A stretch of 50,950 nt of DNA from Clostridia bacterium (GCA_017412025.1 JAFQOY010000138.1:1-50950), one strand, 5' to 3'. Positions 7,768 to 17,637 are shown, counted from the stretch's first letter. Program-made: numbers and translations. Notes: a model not told the origin generated them from the sequence alone.

Positions 7768-8382
7768 TTACTTTTTCTGCTTTTTAAGCTTGTTGAAATC
7801 AAGCTTGCTTTCCTGATGGTTAATCAGGCGGACGATGTTTGCTCTGTGACGCCAGATGACGGCGGCGCCGATGCAGCATGCGATCGCCCAGACCGGAACG
7901 TTTTCGGGATGGGTGATGAGAATCAGCAGGGGAAGCGTAGCTGCAGCGGCAATCGAACCGACGGACACATAGTGCGTCGCCGCGACCAGAATAAGGAAGA
8001 CGGAGAATGCCAGAAGGGACTGAACCGGATAGACGAACAGCAGGGAACCGAAGCTCGTCGCGATGCCCTTGCCGCCCTTGAATCCGAAGTACAGCGGATA
8101 GAAGTGCCCGAGCACTGCGCCCAGCACGCCCAGTACGCCGCCCAGCTCGCCGCCGACGAGCGCCTTGCCGATGAACACGGCGATAATTCCCTTGAGCATG
8201 TCGCCGATAAACGTAAACAGCGCCATTTTACGGCCGAGAATGCGCAGCATGTTGGTCGTGCCGGCATTGCCGCTGCCCTGTGTACGGATGTCGGTCTTGG
8301 CAAAGAGTTTAGAGATCAGCACGCCGGTGGAGATGCTGCCCAGAAGATAGCCGATGACGACGGTGATGATGATTTTGAGCAT
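7768..8382 (-). CDS. plsY: Acyl-phosphate:glycerol-3-phosphate acyltransferase
   Basis: A 204-residue polytopic membrane enzyme that acylates glycerol-3-phosphate from acyl-phosphate, the first committed step of phospholipid synthesis. Family blocks visible are GSGNAGTTN near residue 37, HFYPLYFGFKGGKGIA in the middle, and the second-half WRHRANIVRLINHQE segment. The N terminus MLKIIITVVIGYLLGSI is a membrane segment. The ATG is preceded by AAGGAGGA located in the end of der, two bases away, so the two genes are coupled. It is last in the DUF512-der-plsY unit. Confidence 0.96.
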   Translation of the reverse strand: MLKIIITVVIGYLLGSISTGVLISKLFAKTDIRTQGSGNAGTTNMLRILGRKMALFTFIGDMLKGIIAVFIGKALVGGELGGVLGVLGAVLGHFYPLYFGFKGGKGIATSFGSLLFVYPVQSLLAFSVFLILVAATHYVSVGSIAAAATLPLLILITHPENVPVWAIACCIGAAVIWRHRANIVRLINHQESKLDFNKLKKQKK

Positions 8383-8384
8383 GA

Positions 8385-9716
8385 TCAGTCCTCCTTCTGT
8401 TTCTTCTGCCTCAGAATGAATCTGAGCGGCGTGCCTTCAAAGCCGAATGCCTTGCGGAATTGATTCTCCAGGTAGCGCTGATAGGCAAAGTGCATGAGCT
8501 TCTCGTCGTTGACGAAGAACACAAAGGTGGGCGGGCATACGCTCTGCTGCGTCGCATAATAGATTTTGAGATGACGGCCCGCGCTGAACGGCGGCTGAAG
8601 CGCAGCCGTTGCGTCAGCCAGTACGTCGTTGAGCAGGCCGGTGGTGATGCGCCGGGACGTCTGCTCGTATACGTCTTTGACGTTTTCAAGTACCTTCGGC
8701 ACGCGCTGGCCGGTCAGCGCAGAAATGAAGATCACGGGCGCATAATCCATGAACTTGAGATCCTCGACGACCTTCTTGCGGTAGGCCTCCATGGTGTTGG
8801 TGTCCTTTTCAACGGCGTCCCATTTGTTGACGACGATGATAGCGGCCTTGCCTTCCTCGTGTACATAGCCGGCCACCTTGGTGTCCTGCTCGGTGACGCC
8901 GTCCTCGGCGTTGATGACGATCAGCGCGACGTCGCAGCGGCGCACGGCGGCTAGCGCGCGCACAATGCTGTAGCGCTCGATGGATTCCTCCTCGATGGCG
9001 CGCTTGCGGCGGATGCCGGCGGTGTCGATGATGTTGTAGCGCTGGCCTTCGCGCACAAATGCGGTGTCAATGGCGTCGCGCGTGGTTCCGGCGATGTTGG
9101 AGACCATCGAACGGTCCTGACCCAGAATCTTATTGACCAGGCTGGATTTGCCGACGTTCGGCCGTCCGACAACGGCGATCTGAATGGTGTGCTCCTCTTC
9201 TTCAAGCGAATCGCTGCCCTCCGGGAAGTACTTGACCATTTCATCCAGCAGTTCGCCAAGGCCCATCAGGTTGACGGAGGAAATGGGGAAGGGATCGCCC
9301 AGACCCAGCGTATAGAAGTCGTAGATCGTATCGGTCATCGAAACATGATCCACCTTGTTGACGACCAGGATGACCGGCTTTCCGCTCTTGCGCAGCATAA
9401 CGGCCACGTCCTCGTCGTCAGCCGTCAGCCCCGTACGTCCATCCGTAAAGAAGAGGATGACGTCGCAGGTTTCAATGGCGATTTCGGCCTGGCGGCGCAT
9501 CTGCCTGAGCATGATGTCATCCGTTTTCGGCTCGATGCCGCCGGTGTCAATGAGGGTGAATTTGTAGTTGAGCCACTCGCAGTCGGCATAGATGCGGTCG
9601 CGGGTGACGCCCGGCGTATCCTCAACGATGGAGATGCGCTTTTTTGCAATCTTATTAAAGAAAGTCGATTTGCCGACATTCGGACGGCCGACGACGGCGA
9701 CAAGGGGTTTGGCCAT
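8385..9716 (-). CDS. der: Ribosome biogenesis GTPase Der (EngA)
   Basis: A 443-residue double GTPase needed for maturation of the 50S ribosomal subunit. Two complete G domains are present: GRPNVGKST near residue 10, DTPG, and NKVD in the first; GRPNVGKSS near residue 184, DTAG, and NKWD in the second. A C-terminal KH-like domain ends FGFEGTPLRFILRQKKQKED. Length matches the family. GGAGGAT precedes the ATG. It sits between a DUF512 radical SAM gene and plsY. Confidence 0.98.
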   Translation of the reverse strand: MAKPLVAVVGRPNVGKSTFFNKIAKKRISIVEDTPGVTRDRIYADCEWLNYKFTLIDTGGIEPKTDDIMLRQMRRQAEIAIETCDVILFFTDGRTGLTADDEDVAVMLRKSGKPVILVVNKVDHVSMTDTIYDFYTLGLGDPFPISSVNLMGLGELLDEMVKYFPEGSDSLEEEEHTIQIAVVGRPNVGKSSLVNKILGQDRSMVSNIAGTTRDAIDTAFVREGQRYNIIDTAGIRRKRAIEEESIERYSIVRALAAVRRCDVALIVINAEDGVTEQDTKVAGYVHEEGKAAIIVVNKWDAVEKDTNTMEAYRKKVVEDLKFMDYAPVIFISALTGQRVPKVLENVKDVYEQTSRRITTGLLNDVLADATAALQPPFSAGRHLKIYYATQQSVCPPTFVFFVNDEKLMHFAYQRYLENQFRKAFGFEGTPLRFILRQKKQKED

Positions 9717-9719
9717 TGG

Positions 9720-11027
9720 TTAATCCTCCGTTCCGCGCAGCGCGTAGAGCAATTCCGCACCGTCATCCGGGACAGGTGTGATGCGGACGCCGAGTTCATG
9801 CTGCGCCTGTTCAAGCGTCATGTCGTCAAGGAAGATATCCTCGCCTTCCCTGAGCATGCTTTCGGTAATGAGTATTTCATCTGCTTCTCTGCCTTTGAGC
9901 TGGCCGACGAGATCCTGCCCGGTGATCAGGCCGGACACTGTGACCGTTTCGCCGAAGAAGCGGTTGACGATGGGAACGACGTCGATCTGTACGCCGGGAA
10001 TGGGATGCGCCTGCGTCAGCGCGCGCATAAACGGCGCTGCGGACGTGCCGGTTGCCATGATGACCCGGCGGGGAACCGCGCTGCCATGCTCAGGATCAAG
10101 TCTGAGAGCGGTTTCAAATTCGTCCCTGAGCCGTGTCAGCAGCCCTACGCCGTTTTCAAACTGAGGATAGTCCTCGTAGCTGTCCGGATCCGGCAGGGGA
10201 TGATCGGCGATCTGGTAGAATTCATCGCTGGGGAATACGAAGCGCGTGCCGTGCAGCGCAAGCATCCTTTGCTGGAAGGCGTGCGCCTGTGCAAGCACCT
10301 GCTGCGCCTCCTCCCTGGTGTATGGCCGCAGCGGATAAAGGTGTTCGCGATAGCGCGTCAGCCCAACGGGAACCAGGGCGACGGTCAGCGCTGCGGGTAC
10401 GAGCGATGCGAGATCCTCCAGCGTTCTGTCCAGTTCGGGGCCGTCGTTGATGCCCGGACACAGGACAACCTGACAGTGGAAGCTCATGTGGTTCTCCGCG
10501 AAGCGCCTGAGATGCTCCATGATGCGGTCTGCGTGCACGTGAGACAGCATGCGGTTGCGCAGCGGACCGTTGGTCGTGTGTACGGAGACGTAGATCGGGC
10601 TGGCTTTGCGCTCGATCATGCGGTCCATTTCCTGCCTGGGCAGATTGGTCAGCGTGACAAAATTGCCGGCCATCAGCGACAGGCGCCAGTCGTCGTCCCG
10701 CACATAGAGGCTGGGCCGCATTCCGGGCGGCATCTGCTCGATAAAGCAGAACATGCAGTGGTTGGCGCAGGTCTTCGGGCAGCTCATCAGCGACGATTCC
10801 AGCGTAAGGCCGAGGGAATCCTCCGTACGCTTGTGGATGCGGATCGTCCGGCGCTCTCCGTCCGGGGCCTCCAAAAGGACGTCCAGAGAAGGGCGAGCGG
10901 TCAGGAACTGATAATCCACCAGATCAAGCACAGGCGTGCCGTTGATGGAGACGAGCGTTTCACCGGCAAGGATGCCGACCTTTGCGGCAAGCGAACCGGG
11001 AGACACGCTGACAATGCGCTGCGACAT
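9720..11027 (-). CDS. DUF512 radical SAM protein with N-terminal PDZ domain
   Basis: A 435-residue protein. Residues 1-65 form a PDZ-like domain (IVSVSPGSLAAKVGILAGETLVSINGT region). Next comes a cysteine-rich radical SAM motif, Cys83, Cys87, Cys91 and Cys94 (CxxxCxxC at 87-94), and then the DUF512 region, including ITGQDLVGQL. The substrate of this conserved family is unknown as far as I know. A TTG at 11051 opens the frame earlier but lies on top of the AGAGGTG ribosome site; the ATG at 11027 is the better start. It is first in the unit with der and plsY, behind a promoter at 11066-11093. Confidence 0.9.
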   Translation of the reverse strand: MSQRIVSVSPGSLAAKVGILAGETLVSINGTPVLDLVDYQFLTARPSLDVLLEAPDGERRTIRIHKRTEDSLGLTLESSLMSCPKTCANHCMFCFIEQMPPGMRPSLYVRDDDWRLSLMAGNFVTLTNLPRQEMDRMIERKASPIYVSVHTTNGPLRNRMLSHVHADRIMEHLRRFAENHMSFHCQVVLCPGINDGPELDRTLEDLASLVPAALTVALVPVGLTRYREHLYPLRPYTREEAQQVLAQAHAFQQRMLALHGTRFVFPSDEFYQIADHPLPDPDSYEDYPQFENGVGLLTRLRDEFETALRLDPEHGSAVPRRVIMATGTSAAPFMRALTQAHPIPGVQIDVVPIVNRFFGETVTVSGLITGQDLVGQLKGREADEILITESMLREGEDIFLDDMTLEQAQHELGVRITPVPDDGAELLYALRGTED

Positions 11028-11065
11028 GGAAAACAAACACCTCTTTTTCAAAATAACCCAACCTA

Positions 11066-11093
11066 ATTATCTACAAATCGCGCGCAAAGTCAA
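11066..11093 (-). promoter_or_regulatory. Promoter for the DUF512-der-plsY unit
   Basis: On the minus strand TTGACT (11088-11093) and GATAAT (11066-11071) are separated by 16 bases. The predicted start lies about 30 bases before the ATG at 11027. Confidence 0.65.
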
Positions 11094-11113
11094 GTGTTCT
11101 GGTCAATGAGGAT

Positions 11114-11159
11114 GAAAAAACAGGCCGGGGATCCTGCAGGATACAGGATTCCCGGCCTG
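11114..11159 (-). terminator. Terminator of the DUF1614-spoIIP unit
   Basis: CAGGCCGGGGATCCTG (11121-11136) pairs with CAGGATTCCCGGCCTG (11144-11159), with one mismatch. On the minus strand the hairpin is followed by TTTTTTC. It lies 26 bases beyond the spoIIP stop codon. Confidence 0.82.
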
Positions 11160-11184
11160 CTGTCGTGTTCAGGCGTGGCTTTTC

Positions 11185-12345
11185 TCAGCGCTTCGCATCG
11201 TCATCGGGCTTTTTGCCCATCAGTCCGCCCGTCATTTCCCGTATGCCGCGCGAAAGCTTCGTGCCCATGGCCCTGCCGCCGCCGGTCTGGCACAGGGCAA
11301 AGACGATCAGGCCGATGACGACGACTGCGGCCATGGCGGCCATACCGGAGAATGCGCTCTTGTCTTTGGCAGAGTTCTTTTCGCTTTGCGCGTCTGCTTC
11401 GGCTTTTGCGCTGCCTGTCGTATCGCCGTAGAGCGCTGTGTTGACGACGTCGGCCATCACGTCCGTTGAATTGAGCACGCGCTCCTTGCTGATGGTATGT
11501 GTGCCGAACTCAAGCAGTATGGCATTGGGAGAAAGATCCTGATTGTATGTGCCCTTTCCGATAAAGATATCCTTGATCAGATCGGGATATTTCTTGTCTG
11601 CGACCGCTTTGATCTGCTTGGCGAATTCTCTGTTGACCGCGCTGTTCTGGTTTCCGCGGCCGACAAGCAGCCGCACCTGCGAAGCGTTTTCTCCGTTGAT
11701 CGTGCAGGTATACTCGCTTTGGTCCGGAATGCCGTCGCGATGGATGTCGATGATGGCGTCAGGACGCTTTTGAAGCAGCCTTTCAGCCGTTCTACGGCTT
11801 CTGCGGTACGCGCCGGAATCGTGCGGAAGATGGGTGGATTCATCCAGGATCACATCGATGCCGTGCTGCTGCAGCGCGTCGCGGAACTCGCGCGCGACGT
11901 CATATATGCCGCCCTGTCCTTCAATGCTTTGCGTACCGTCCGAGGGAATATAGCTTTCGTCGCTGTGCGTGACGTACATGGCGATCAGCTTTCTGCCGGT
12001 TTCCGGCCGGCTGCTTTCTGTTTCTGCGTCTGCAAAGACGGCCTGCGCTTCGCCCATGCGAAGCCATGAAACGTCAGGCATGATCTCTTCGCCGATCTTT
12101 TCTGCGATCGCCGTCGTTCCGTTTACGCTGGCAATCCGGTAGAGCGTATTGTCCCGGCTGATGTATTCGTCGCCCTCGTGAATGACGCCGCCGTGCGAAA
12201 AGAGCGGCGTATGTTCCTGCGTAACGGCTGTATACACCGTCAGCTCTCCGCCGGTATCGTCCGCCTGCGCCTTGACGGACGTGGAGACGTACAGCGAAAG
12301 GGCAAGGGTGAAGGAGAGGAGAAGTCTGGCTGCCTTGTCTTTCAT
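11185..12345 (-). CDS. spoIIP: Stage II sporulation protein P (peptidoglycan hydrolase)
   Basis: A 386-residue exported, membrane-anchored amidase/endopeptidase. SpoIIP works with SpoIID and SpoIIM to degrade septal peptidoglycan and drive engulfment of the forespore. An N-terminal signal segment (about 7-26) is followed by a non-catalytic region. The catalytic domain has THSDESY (His127) and DIHRD (200-204), with the late LLEFGTHT motif typical of this amidase fold. A hydrophobic segment near 331-352 is present, followed by a basic tail; its C-terminal position differs from the better-known N-terminal anchor and may be a second membrane contact. It overlaps the preceding DUF1614 gene by 4 bases (ATGA at 12342-12345). 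Confidence 0.93.
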   Translation of the reverse strand: MKDKAARLLLSFTLALSLYVSTSVKAQADDTGGELTVYTAVTQEHTPLFSHGGVIHEGDEYISRDNTLYRIASVNGTTAIAEKIGEEIMPDVSWLRMGEAQAVFADAETESSRPETGRKLIAMYVTHSDESYIPSDGTQSIEGQGGIYDVAREFRDALQQHGIDVILDESTHLPHDSGAYRRSRRTAERLLQKRPDAIIDIHRDGIPDQSEYTCTINGENASQVRLLVGRGNQNSAVNREFAKQIKAVADKKYPDLIKDIFIGKGTYNQDLSPNAILLEFGTHTISKERVLNSTDVMADVVNTALYGDTTGSAKAEADAQSEKNSAKDKSAFSGMAAMAAVVVIGLIVFALCQTGGGRAMGTKLSRGIREMTGGLMGKKPDDDAKR

Positions 12346-12992
12346 GACCGTTTGCCTCCTTCGATTGCGCCGTCTTCATCATTTCCATCGGCCTTTCCGG
12401 TTTTGATGCGCTCCGTGATTTCGCCGACAAGCTCGCACAGGAGTACGCCGATGACGCCGGCAAGCACGACGGCGTCCAGCGCGCCCGCGCCGCCGATGTG
12501 CACGGGCTGGTCAATGCCGCTCAGCCATATCCGGACGCCTGAAACGAGGTCGCTGATGATGACGCCCAGAATGCCGGAGATGAATGCGCTTCTGCGGGAA
12601 CGGCCGAGAAGCCATGCGATGACGCCGGCGGCGACGCCGTACAGGAGCATGGGGTCAAAGGGCATGGAAACCGGATCGGATGGGAACAGCATGCTGATAG
12701 CCGTTATGGCGGCAGCGGTGAGGACGGAGGATATGCATGCGCGAATGCGCTCCTTGGCTGTGTCTGCGCTTAGAAGCAGATACACGCATACGATGAGCGG
12801 AACGACTGCGCCGCCGATGTTGAGCGTTACGACGCCGAAGGGCAGATCGGGCAGCCAGCCGCCGATCAGAATAGCCGCTACGCATGCGATGGCCTGCCTG
12901 TCTGTGAGCGCCATGCGGTCAAGCACCCGCTGCAGTACGCCAAAGAGAATCAGCAGCGTGAGCACAACGAGAAGAATCATGCCGATGGACAT
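12342..12992 (-). CDS. DUF1614 multi-pass membrane protein
   Basis: A 216-residue hydrophobic protein with about six to seven membrane segments. The segment LQRVLDRMALTDRQA after the first helix and the glycine-rich GGAGALDAVVLAGVIGVLL near the end fit the DUF1614 family, whose function is unknown. The frame extends to 13040, but ATG 12992 has GCGGGGT 6-7 bases upstream, while 13040 has no clear ribosome site. Translational coupling to spoIIP suggests a role in sporulation or the same membrane; this is inference. Confidence 0.8.
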   Translation of the reverse strand: MSIGMILLVVLTLLILFGVLQRVLDRMALTDRQAIACVAAILIGGWLPDLPFGVVTLNIGGAVVPLIVCVYLLLSADTAKERIRACISSVLTAAAITAISMLFPSDPVSMPFDPMLLYGVAAGVIAWLLGRSRRSAFISGILGVIISDLVSGVRIWLSGIDQPVHIGGAGALDAVVLAGVIGVLLCELVGEITERIKTGKADGNDEDGAIEGGKRS

Positions 12993-13093
12993 GGTGAAAC
13001 CCCGCTTTCTGTTTGAAGATTGCGGGATTATTCTGAACATGTCCCGTTCATTCTATTCCCGGATGGGTACAGAAAAGGAAGATTGCGGCAAGG

Positions 13094-13122
13094 TTGCAAA
13101 TTTTTAGAAGATCAGTTATAAT
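13094..13122 (+). promoter_or_regulatory. Sigma-A-type promoter for parE-parC
   Basis: TTGCAA (13094-13099) and a perfect TATAAT (13117-13122) are separated by 17 bases. The predicted start near 13129 leaves a short leader with AAGGAGG before the ATG at 13158. Confidence 0.8.
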
Positions 13123-13157
13123 ATGCAGTTGTTATTACCGCAAGGAGGTTTCGATTC

Positions 13158-15125
13158 ATGGCAAAGACTTATACCGCCAGCATGCTCAAGGTGCTCGAGG
13201 GACTTGATGCAGTCCGGATGCGTCCGGGCATGTATATTGGCTCCACGGGTTCCCGGGGTCTGCACCACCTGCTCTGGGAGATCGTGGATAACGCGATTGA
13301 CGAGGTGGCCAACGGCTATGCCAGAAGCGTCCGAGTGGAACTGCATAAGGACGGCAGCGCGTCTGTTGAGGACGATGGACGCGGCATGCCGGTGGATATT
13401 CATCCGGAGCTGGGCATCACGGGCGTTGAGATGATCTTTACCAAGCTTCATGCGGGCGGAAAGTTTGATCATGAGAATTACGGATATTCCGGCGGCCTGC
13501 ACGGCGTCGGCGCTTCGGTGGTCAATGCGCTCTCGAAGTGGCTGGTTGTGGAGGTCAGCACGGGAGGCGGGCGCTATCGCATGCGATTTGAGAGCAATTA
13601 TGATCCTGCTGAAAAGAAGGTTACATCCGGCCGCGCGGTGACTGCGCTTGAACGCGTGAGCGCGACGAGAAGGCATGGCTCCCGCATCACGTTTATGCCG
13701 GACGACACGGTGTTTGAGGAAACAAAGTTCAATTCCGATACCGTACGCCGCCGTCTCAGGGAGCTGGCCTACCTGAACAAGGGCCTTCAGATCACATTTG
13801 TGGACGAGCGAGAAAAAGACCCGGAAAAGCAGACGAACGTATTCATGTTTGAAGGCGGTCTTGCCGACTATGTCCGCTATATCAACAGGGATAAGACGCC
13901 CCTGTACGAGAGCGCGCTGATGCTGGAGGGGATGCAGGATGATGTGCGCATCTGCCTGGCTATCCAGCATACGGATGATTATTCGGAGAATATTTTTTCC
14001 TATGTCAATAACATTCCGACGGCAGAAGGCGGCATGCATGAGATGGGCTTCAAGGCCGGCTTTACCCGGGCGCTCAACGATTATGCCCGGCATATCGGCG
14101 CGCTGAAGGAAAAGGACAACAACCTGATGGGAGAGGACTACCGCGAGGGCATCACGGCTGTTCTGGCCACGTTTGTGCGCAATCCGCAGTTTGAAGGGCA
14201 GACGAAGGGAAAGCTCGGCAATACCGAAGTGCGTCCGGCGGTGGAGGCCTTTGTCTATGCCAGGATGACGGAGTATCTGGAAAACCTGAAGAATCAGGAA
14301 GTCGCCCAGGGCATCGTGGAGAAGGCTGTCCGCGCGTCGAAGGTGCGCGAGGCGGCGCGCAAGGCCAAGGAGGTCGCCAGAGCTAAAAACCAGCTGGAGG
14401 CGGCTCCGCTGGTCGGCAAGCTTTCCAGCTGCACGGGCAAGAAGGCGGAGCTCAACGAGATGTTCATCGTCGAGGGTGATTCTGCAGGCGGCAGCGCCAA
14501 GCAGGGACGCGACAGGAGATTTCAGGCCATTCTCCCGATCCGCGGTAAGCCGCTTAACGTTGAAAAGAAGCGCATTGATCAGGTGCTGGCCAACGAAGAG
14601 TTCCGTTCCATCATCACGGCGCTGGGCACAGGCATCGGTGAAGACTTTGATATCAAGTCCCTCAAGTACCATAAGGTGATCATTCTTTCGGATGCGGATC
14701 AGGACGGCGCGCATATCCGCGCGATTCTGCTTACATTCTTCTACCGGTACATGCGCCCACTGATCACGGAAGGCCATGTGTATATCGGCATGCCGCCGCT
14801 TTACCGTGTGTCCAAGGGCGACAGGCATATCTACGCGTATGACGACAAGGAGCTTGCGAAGGTAACGGCCTCTGTTGGACGAGGATATACGATCCAGCGC
14901 TACAAGGGCTTGGGCGAAATGGACCCGCCCCAACTATGGGAGACGACGATGAACCCGGAAAACCGCCAGCTGATGCAGGTTACGCTGGAAGATATTGCAG
15001 AAGCAGAACGTCTTGTCACGCTGCTGATGGGCGACAAGGTGGAGCCGCGCAGGGACTATATTACCATGTACGCGGACTTTAACAAGGTGGATACATTCCT
15101 CATGCAGGAAGGAAAGGCAAAATAA
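13158..15125 (+). CDS. parE: Type IIA topoisomerase subunit B (topoisomerase IV ParE-like)
   Basis: A 655-residue ATPase subunit of a type IIA topoisomerase. The GHKL ATPase domain shows EIVDNAIDE, DDGRGMPV and GGLHGVGASVVNALS. The TOPRIM domain has EGDSAGGSAKQGRDR near 438-452 and DADQDGAHI near 512. The C terminus YKGLGEMDPPQLWETTM is the tail shared by GyrB and ParE. GyrB and ParE are hard to separate by eye; the ParE call follows from its partner, whose C-terminal domain looks like ParC, and from the absence of dnaA-recF neighbours. The ATG is preceded by AAGGAGGTTTC. Confidence 0.82.
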   Translation: MAKTYTASMLKVLEGLDAVRMRPGMYIGSTGSRGLHHLLWEIVDNAIDEVANGYARSVRVELHKDGSASVEDDGRGMPVDIHPELGITGVEMIFTKLHAGGKFDHENYGYSGGLHGVGASVVNALSKWLVVEVSTGGGRYRMRFESNYDPAEKKVTSGRAVTALERVSATRRHGSRITFMPDDTVFEETKFNSDTVRRRLRELAYLNKGLQITFVDEREKDPEKQTNVFMFEGGLADYVRYINRDKTPLYESALMLEGMQDDVRICLAIQHTDDYSENIFSYVNNIPTAEGGMHEMGFKAGFTRALNDYARHIGALKEKDNNLMGEDYREGITAVLATFVRNPQFEGQTKGKLGNTEVRPAVEAFVYARMTEYLENLKNQEVAQGIVEKAVRASKVREAARKAKEVARAKNQLEAAPLVGKLSSCTGKKAELNEMFIVEGDSAGGSAKQGRDRRFQAILPIRGKPLNVEKKRIDQVLANEEFRSIITALGTGIGEDFDIKSLKYHKVIILSDADQDGAHIRAILLTFFYRYMRPLITEGHVYIGMPPLYRVSKGDRHIYAYDDKELAKVTASVGRGYTIQRYKGLGEMDPPQLWETTMNPENRQLMQVTLEDIAEAERLVTLLMGDKVEPRRDYITMYADFNKVDTFLMQEGKAK

Positions 15126-15128
15126 GCG

Positions 15129-17600
15129 ATGGCACGCAGAAAGACCGGAACGGACAAACCGGAAAACAACAAGCCGCAGCACGAGATCATTCAAAGGCCC
15201 ATGGAAGAGGTCATGCACATCTCCATGATTCCGTATGCGGAGCACGTCATTCTTGAGCGTGCGCTGCCCAGGGTCGAGGACGGCCTCAAGCCCGTTCAGC
15301 GCCGTATTCTCTTCACGCTGCATGAGCTGGGCATCACGCCGGACAAGCCGCACAAGAAATGCGCGCGTATTGTCGGCGACTGTCTGGGCAAGTATCATCC
15401 GCACGGCGACAGCTCGGTGTATGACGCCATGGTGCGCATGGCGCAGCCCTACAGCCTGCGCGGCGTCCTGGTGGACGGACACGGCAACTTCGGCTCCATC
15501 GACGGCGACAGCGCCGCCGCCATGCGATATACAGAGGCGCGCATGGCTCCGCTTGCGCTTGAGATGCTGAGGGACATCGAAAAGGATACGGTGCCCTTCA
15601 GCTTTAACTTTGACGACTCGCTCAAGGAGCCGGACATGCTTCCGGCCAGATATCCGAATCTTCTGGTCAATGGTACGTCGGGCATTGCCGTCGGTCTTGC
15701 AACCAATATTCCGCCGCATAACCTGCGCGAGACGATCGACGCAGCCGTGCTGCTGATGGATAAGCCGGATGCGGACGTTCAGGAGATCATGAGCGTCATG
15801 CCTGCGCCCGATTTTCCGACGGGCGGACGGCTGATCCGCAATGAAGAGATCGTCAGAGCCTATGAGACGGGACGCGGAAAGCTGACCGTCCGTGCCAAGG
15901 TGCATATTGAGGACGGCAGCGCGGGACGAAAGCTGATCGTCATCACCGAGGTGCCGTATCAGGTGCCCAAGGCGGCGATGCTTGAGAAGATTCTCAAGCT
16001 CAGCGAGGAGAAGAAGGCGCAGCTTGGCGGCATATATGATATCCGCGACGAGTCCGACCGCACGGGCCTGCGCGCGGTCATCGAGCTCAGGCGGGACGTC
16101 GATCCGATGCAGATTCTCTCCGTGCTCTACAAGTACTCGGATCTGCAGGTGACGTTCGGCGTCAATATGGTCGCCATCGCGGAGGGCCGTCCGATGCAGA
16201 TGGGCGTCAAGGCGATGCTTTCCTATTATATTGACCATCAGAAGCGCGTCATCACCAGGCGAACGCAGTATGAACTGGCGCAGGCCAGGGCGCGGGAGCA
16301 TATCCTTGCAGGCCTTATGGTTGCCGTGGATCATCTTGACGAGGTGATCGCGCTGATCCGCAGAAGCAGGAACCCGAAGGAAGCGAAGGAACAACTGATG
16401 AACCGCTTTGCGCTTACGGATATTCAGGCGCAGGCGATTCTGGATATGCGCCTGCAGCGCCTGACCGGCCTTGAAATCATGACGCTGCGCAAGGAATACG
16501 AAGCAATTCTCAAGACCATCGGCAGACTCGAAGGCATTCTCAAGAGCGAAAAGAAGCTCATCGGCGTCATCCGCAGCGAAATGATGGAAATCCGGGAGAA
16601 ATTTGGCGACGACCGCCGCACAGAGCTCATCGAGGATGATTCTGCGAAGCTGCCCGTAGTGGAGAATAAACCTCTCGCGGAGGATACGGCGATTCTGCGT
16701 CTGCGGGATGGGCAGATCCGGCGTATGAGTCCGCGCATGGTGGATAAGTTTATCCAGCAAAGCGGCGGACGCGAGGAAGTGCTGCAGATTGAGCAGACGA
16801 TGACGGATTCTTCGCTGTATTTCTTCACCAATCTGGGCAATTGCTTTATGCTGGATATTGCCCGGATCCCGGAAACCATGCGCCTGAAGGAAAGGGGCAT
16901 GCTGCTCACCGGACTTGTCGCAGGTCTTGCGGATGGCGAGCGCGCCGTGGCCATGCTATGCGCCAGAGCGGATGAAATGCAGAAGTACGGCGACCTGCTC
17001 TTTATCACGAAGAACGGACAGGTGAAAAGAAGCGCCGCAGGTGAATACGGCATACGTCGTTCCCGCTTTGCAGCGATGACGCTGAAGGGCGACGATCAGG
17101 TGATCGGCATGATTCCTGTGGCCCCGGATGCGAAGGGGGAGCTGCTCATCGTCTCGCAGCAGGGCATGGCGCTTCGATTCAAGCTCAGCGAGGTGTCATC
17201 TACCGGCCGCGCAACTGCCGGCGTAAAGGGCATCGAATTAAGCGAAGGCGATGAAGCGGCATATTTTGAAGTGCTGGGGCATGGCGATACACTGCTGGTT
17301 GTCACCGACCGGGGCATTGGCAAGCGCCTGCTGGCGGATGATATCGATCGCCAGAAGCGGGCGACAAAGGGGCAAAAGCTTCTGCCATTGACCAAATCCG
17401 GAGAGCTTGGAACCCGGCTTGCCGCCTGCGCGCGCATCGGCGCAGCAGATCAGGTGGTTTTCAGGCAGAAACATGGGCAGATCACGACGATGAGCGCGAT
17501 GGAAATCGGCGTGGAGCGCCGGACGGGCAGGGGACAGCTGCTTGTAGGCGTACTGCTTGACGATGTTGTGGAAGAAGTCGTCGTAAAGGCGGCGGAATAA
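15129..17600 (+). CDS. parC: Type IIA topoisomerase subunit A (topoisomerase IV ParC-like)
   Basis: An 823-residue DNA-cleaving subunit that pairs with the product of the upstream gene (3-base gap). The winged-helix block [14 protein letters not shown] opens the domain. The active-site tyrosine is Tyr134 in [11 protein letters not shown]. The quinolone-determining stretch reads [14 protein letters not shown] with Ser95 and Asp99, the residues normally found in sensitive enzymes. The C-terminal beta-pinwheel starts near 500 and lacks a recognisable GyrA box (QRRGGKG), while [26 protein letters not shown] resembles Gram-positive ParC blades; this is why I prefer ParC over GyrA. It decatenates or relaxes DNA in chromosome segregation. 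Confidence 0.82.
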   Translation: MARRKTGTDKPENNKPQHEIIQRPMEEVMHISMIPYAEHVILERALPRVEDGLKPVQRRILFTLHELGITPDKPHKKCARIVGDCLGKYHPHGDSSVYDAMVRMAQPYSLRGVLVDGHGNFGSIDGDSAAAMRYTEARMAPLALEMLRDIEKDTVPFSFNFDDSLKEPDMLPARYPNLLVNGTSGIAVGLATNIPPHNLRETIDAAVLLMDKPDADVQEIMSVMPAPDFPTGGRLIRNEEIVRAYETGRGKLTVRAKVHIEDGSAGRKLIVITEVPYQVPKAAMLEKILKLSEEKKAQLGGIYDIRDESDRTGLRAVIELRRDVDPMQILSVLYKYSDLQVTFGVNMVAIAEGRPMQMGVKAMLSYYIDHQKRVITRRTQYELAQARAREHILAGLMVAVDHLDEVIALIRRSRNPKEAKEQLMNRFALTDIQAQAILDMRLQRLTGLEIMTLRKEYEAILKTIGRLEGILKSEKKLIGVIRSEMMEIREKFGDDRRTELIEDDSAKLPVVENKPLAEDTAILRLRDGQIRRMSPRMVDKFIQQSGGREEVLQIEQTMTDSSLYFFTNLGNCFMLDIARIPETMRLKERGMLLTGLVAGLADGERAVAMLCARADEMQKYGDLLFITKNGQVKRSAAGEYGIRRSRFAAMTLKGDDQVIGMIPVAPDAKGELLIVSQQGMALRFKLSEVSSTGRATAGVKGIELSEGDEAAYFEVLGHGDTLLVVTDRGIGKRLLADDIDRQKRATKGQKLLPLTKSGELGTRLAACARIGAADQVVFRQKHGQITTMSAMEIGVERRTGRGQLLVGVLLDDVVEEVVVKAAE

Positions 17601-17612
17601 TCATGCATGAAG

Positions 17613-17637
17613 GCGGAAGCGATTGCTTCCGCTTTTT
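17613..17637 (+). terminator. Terminator after parC
   Basis: GCGGAAGC (17613-17620) and GCTTCCGC (17625-17632) flank a 4-base GATT loop and are followed by TTTTT. It is a compact intrinsic terminator 12 bases after the parC stop. Confidence 0.88.

Noticed and set aside
9189..11066. Plus-strand frame of 625 codons opposite der and the DUF512 gene
   Set aside because: It runs across two well-supported minus-strand genes and encodes no known domain.
13116..16760. Two minus-strand frames of about 605 codons each opposite parE and parC
   Set aside because: They mirror two strongly conserved topoisomerase genes and have no family motifs or ribosome sites.
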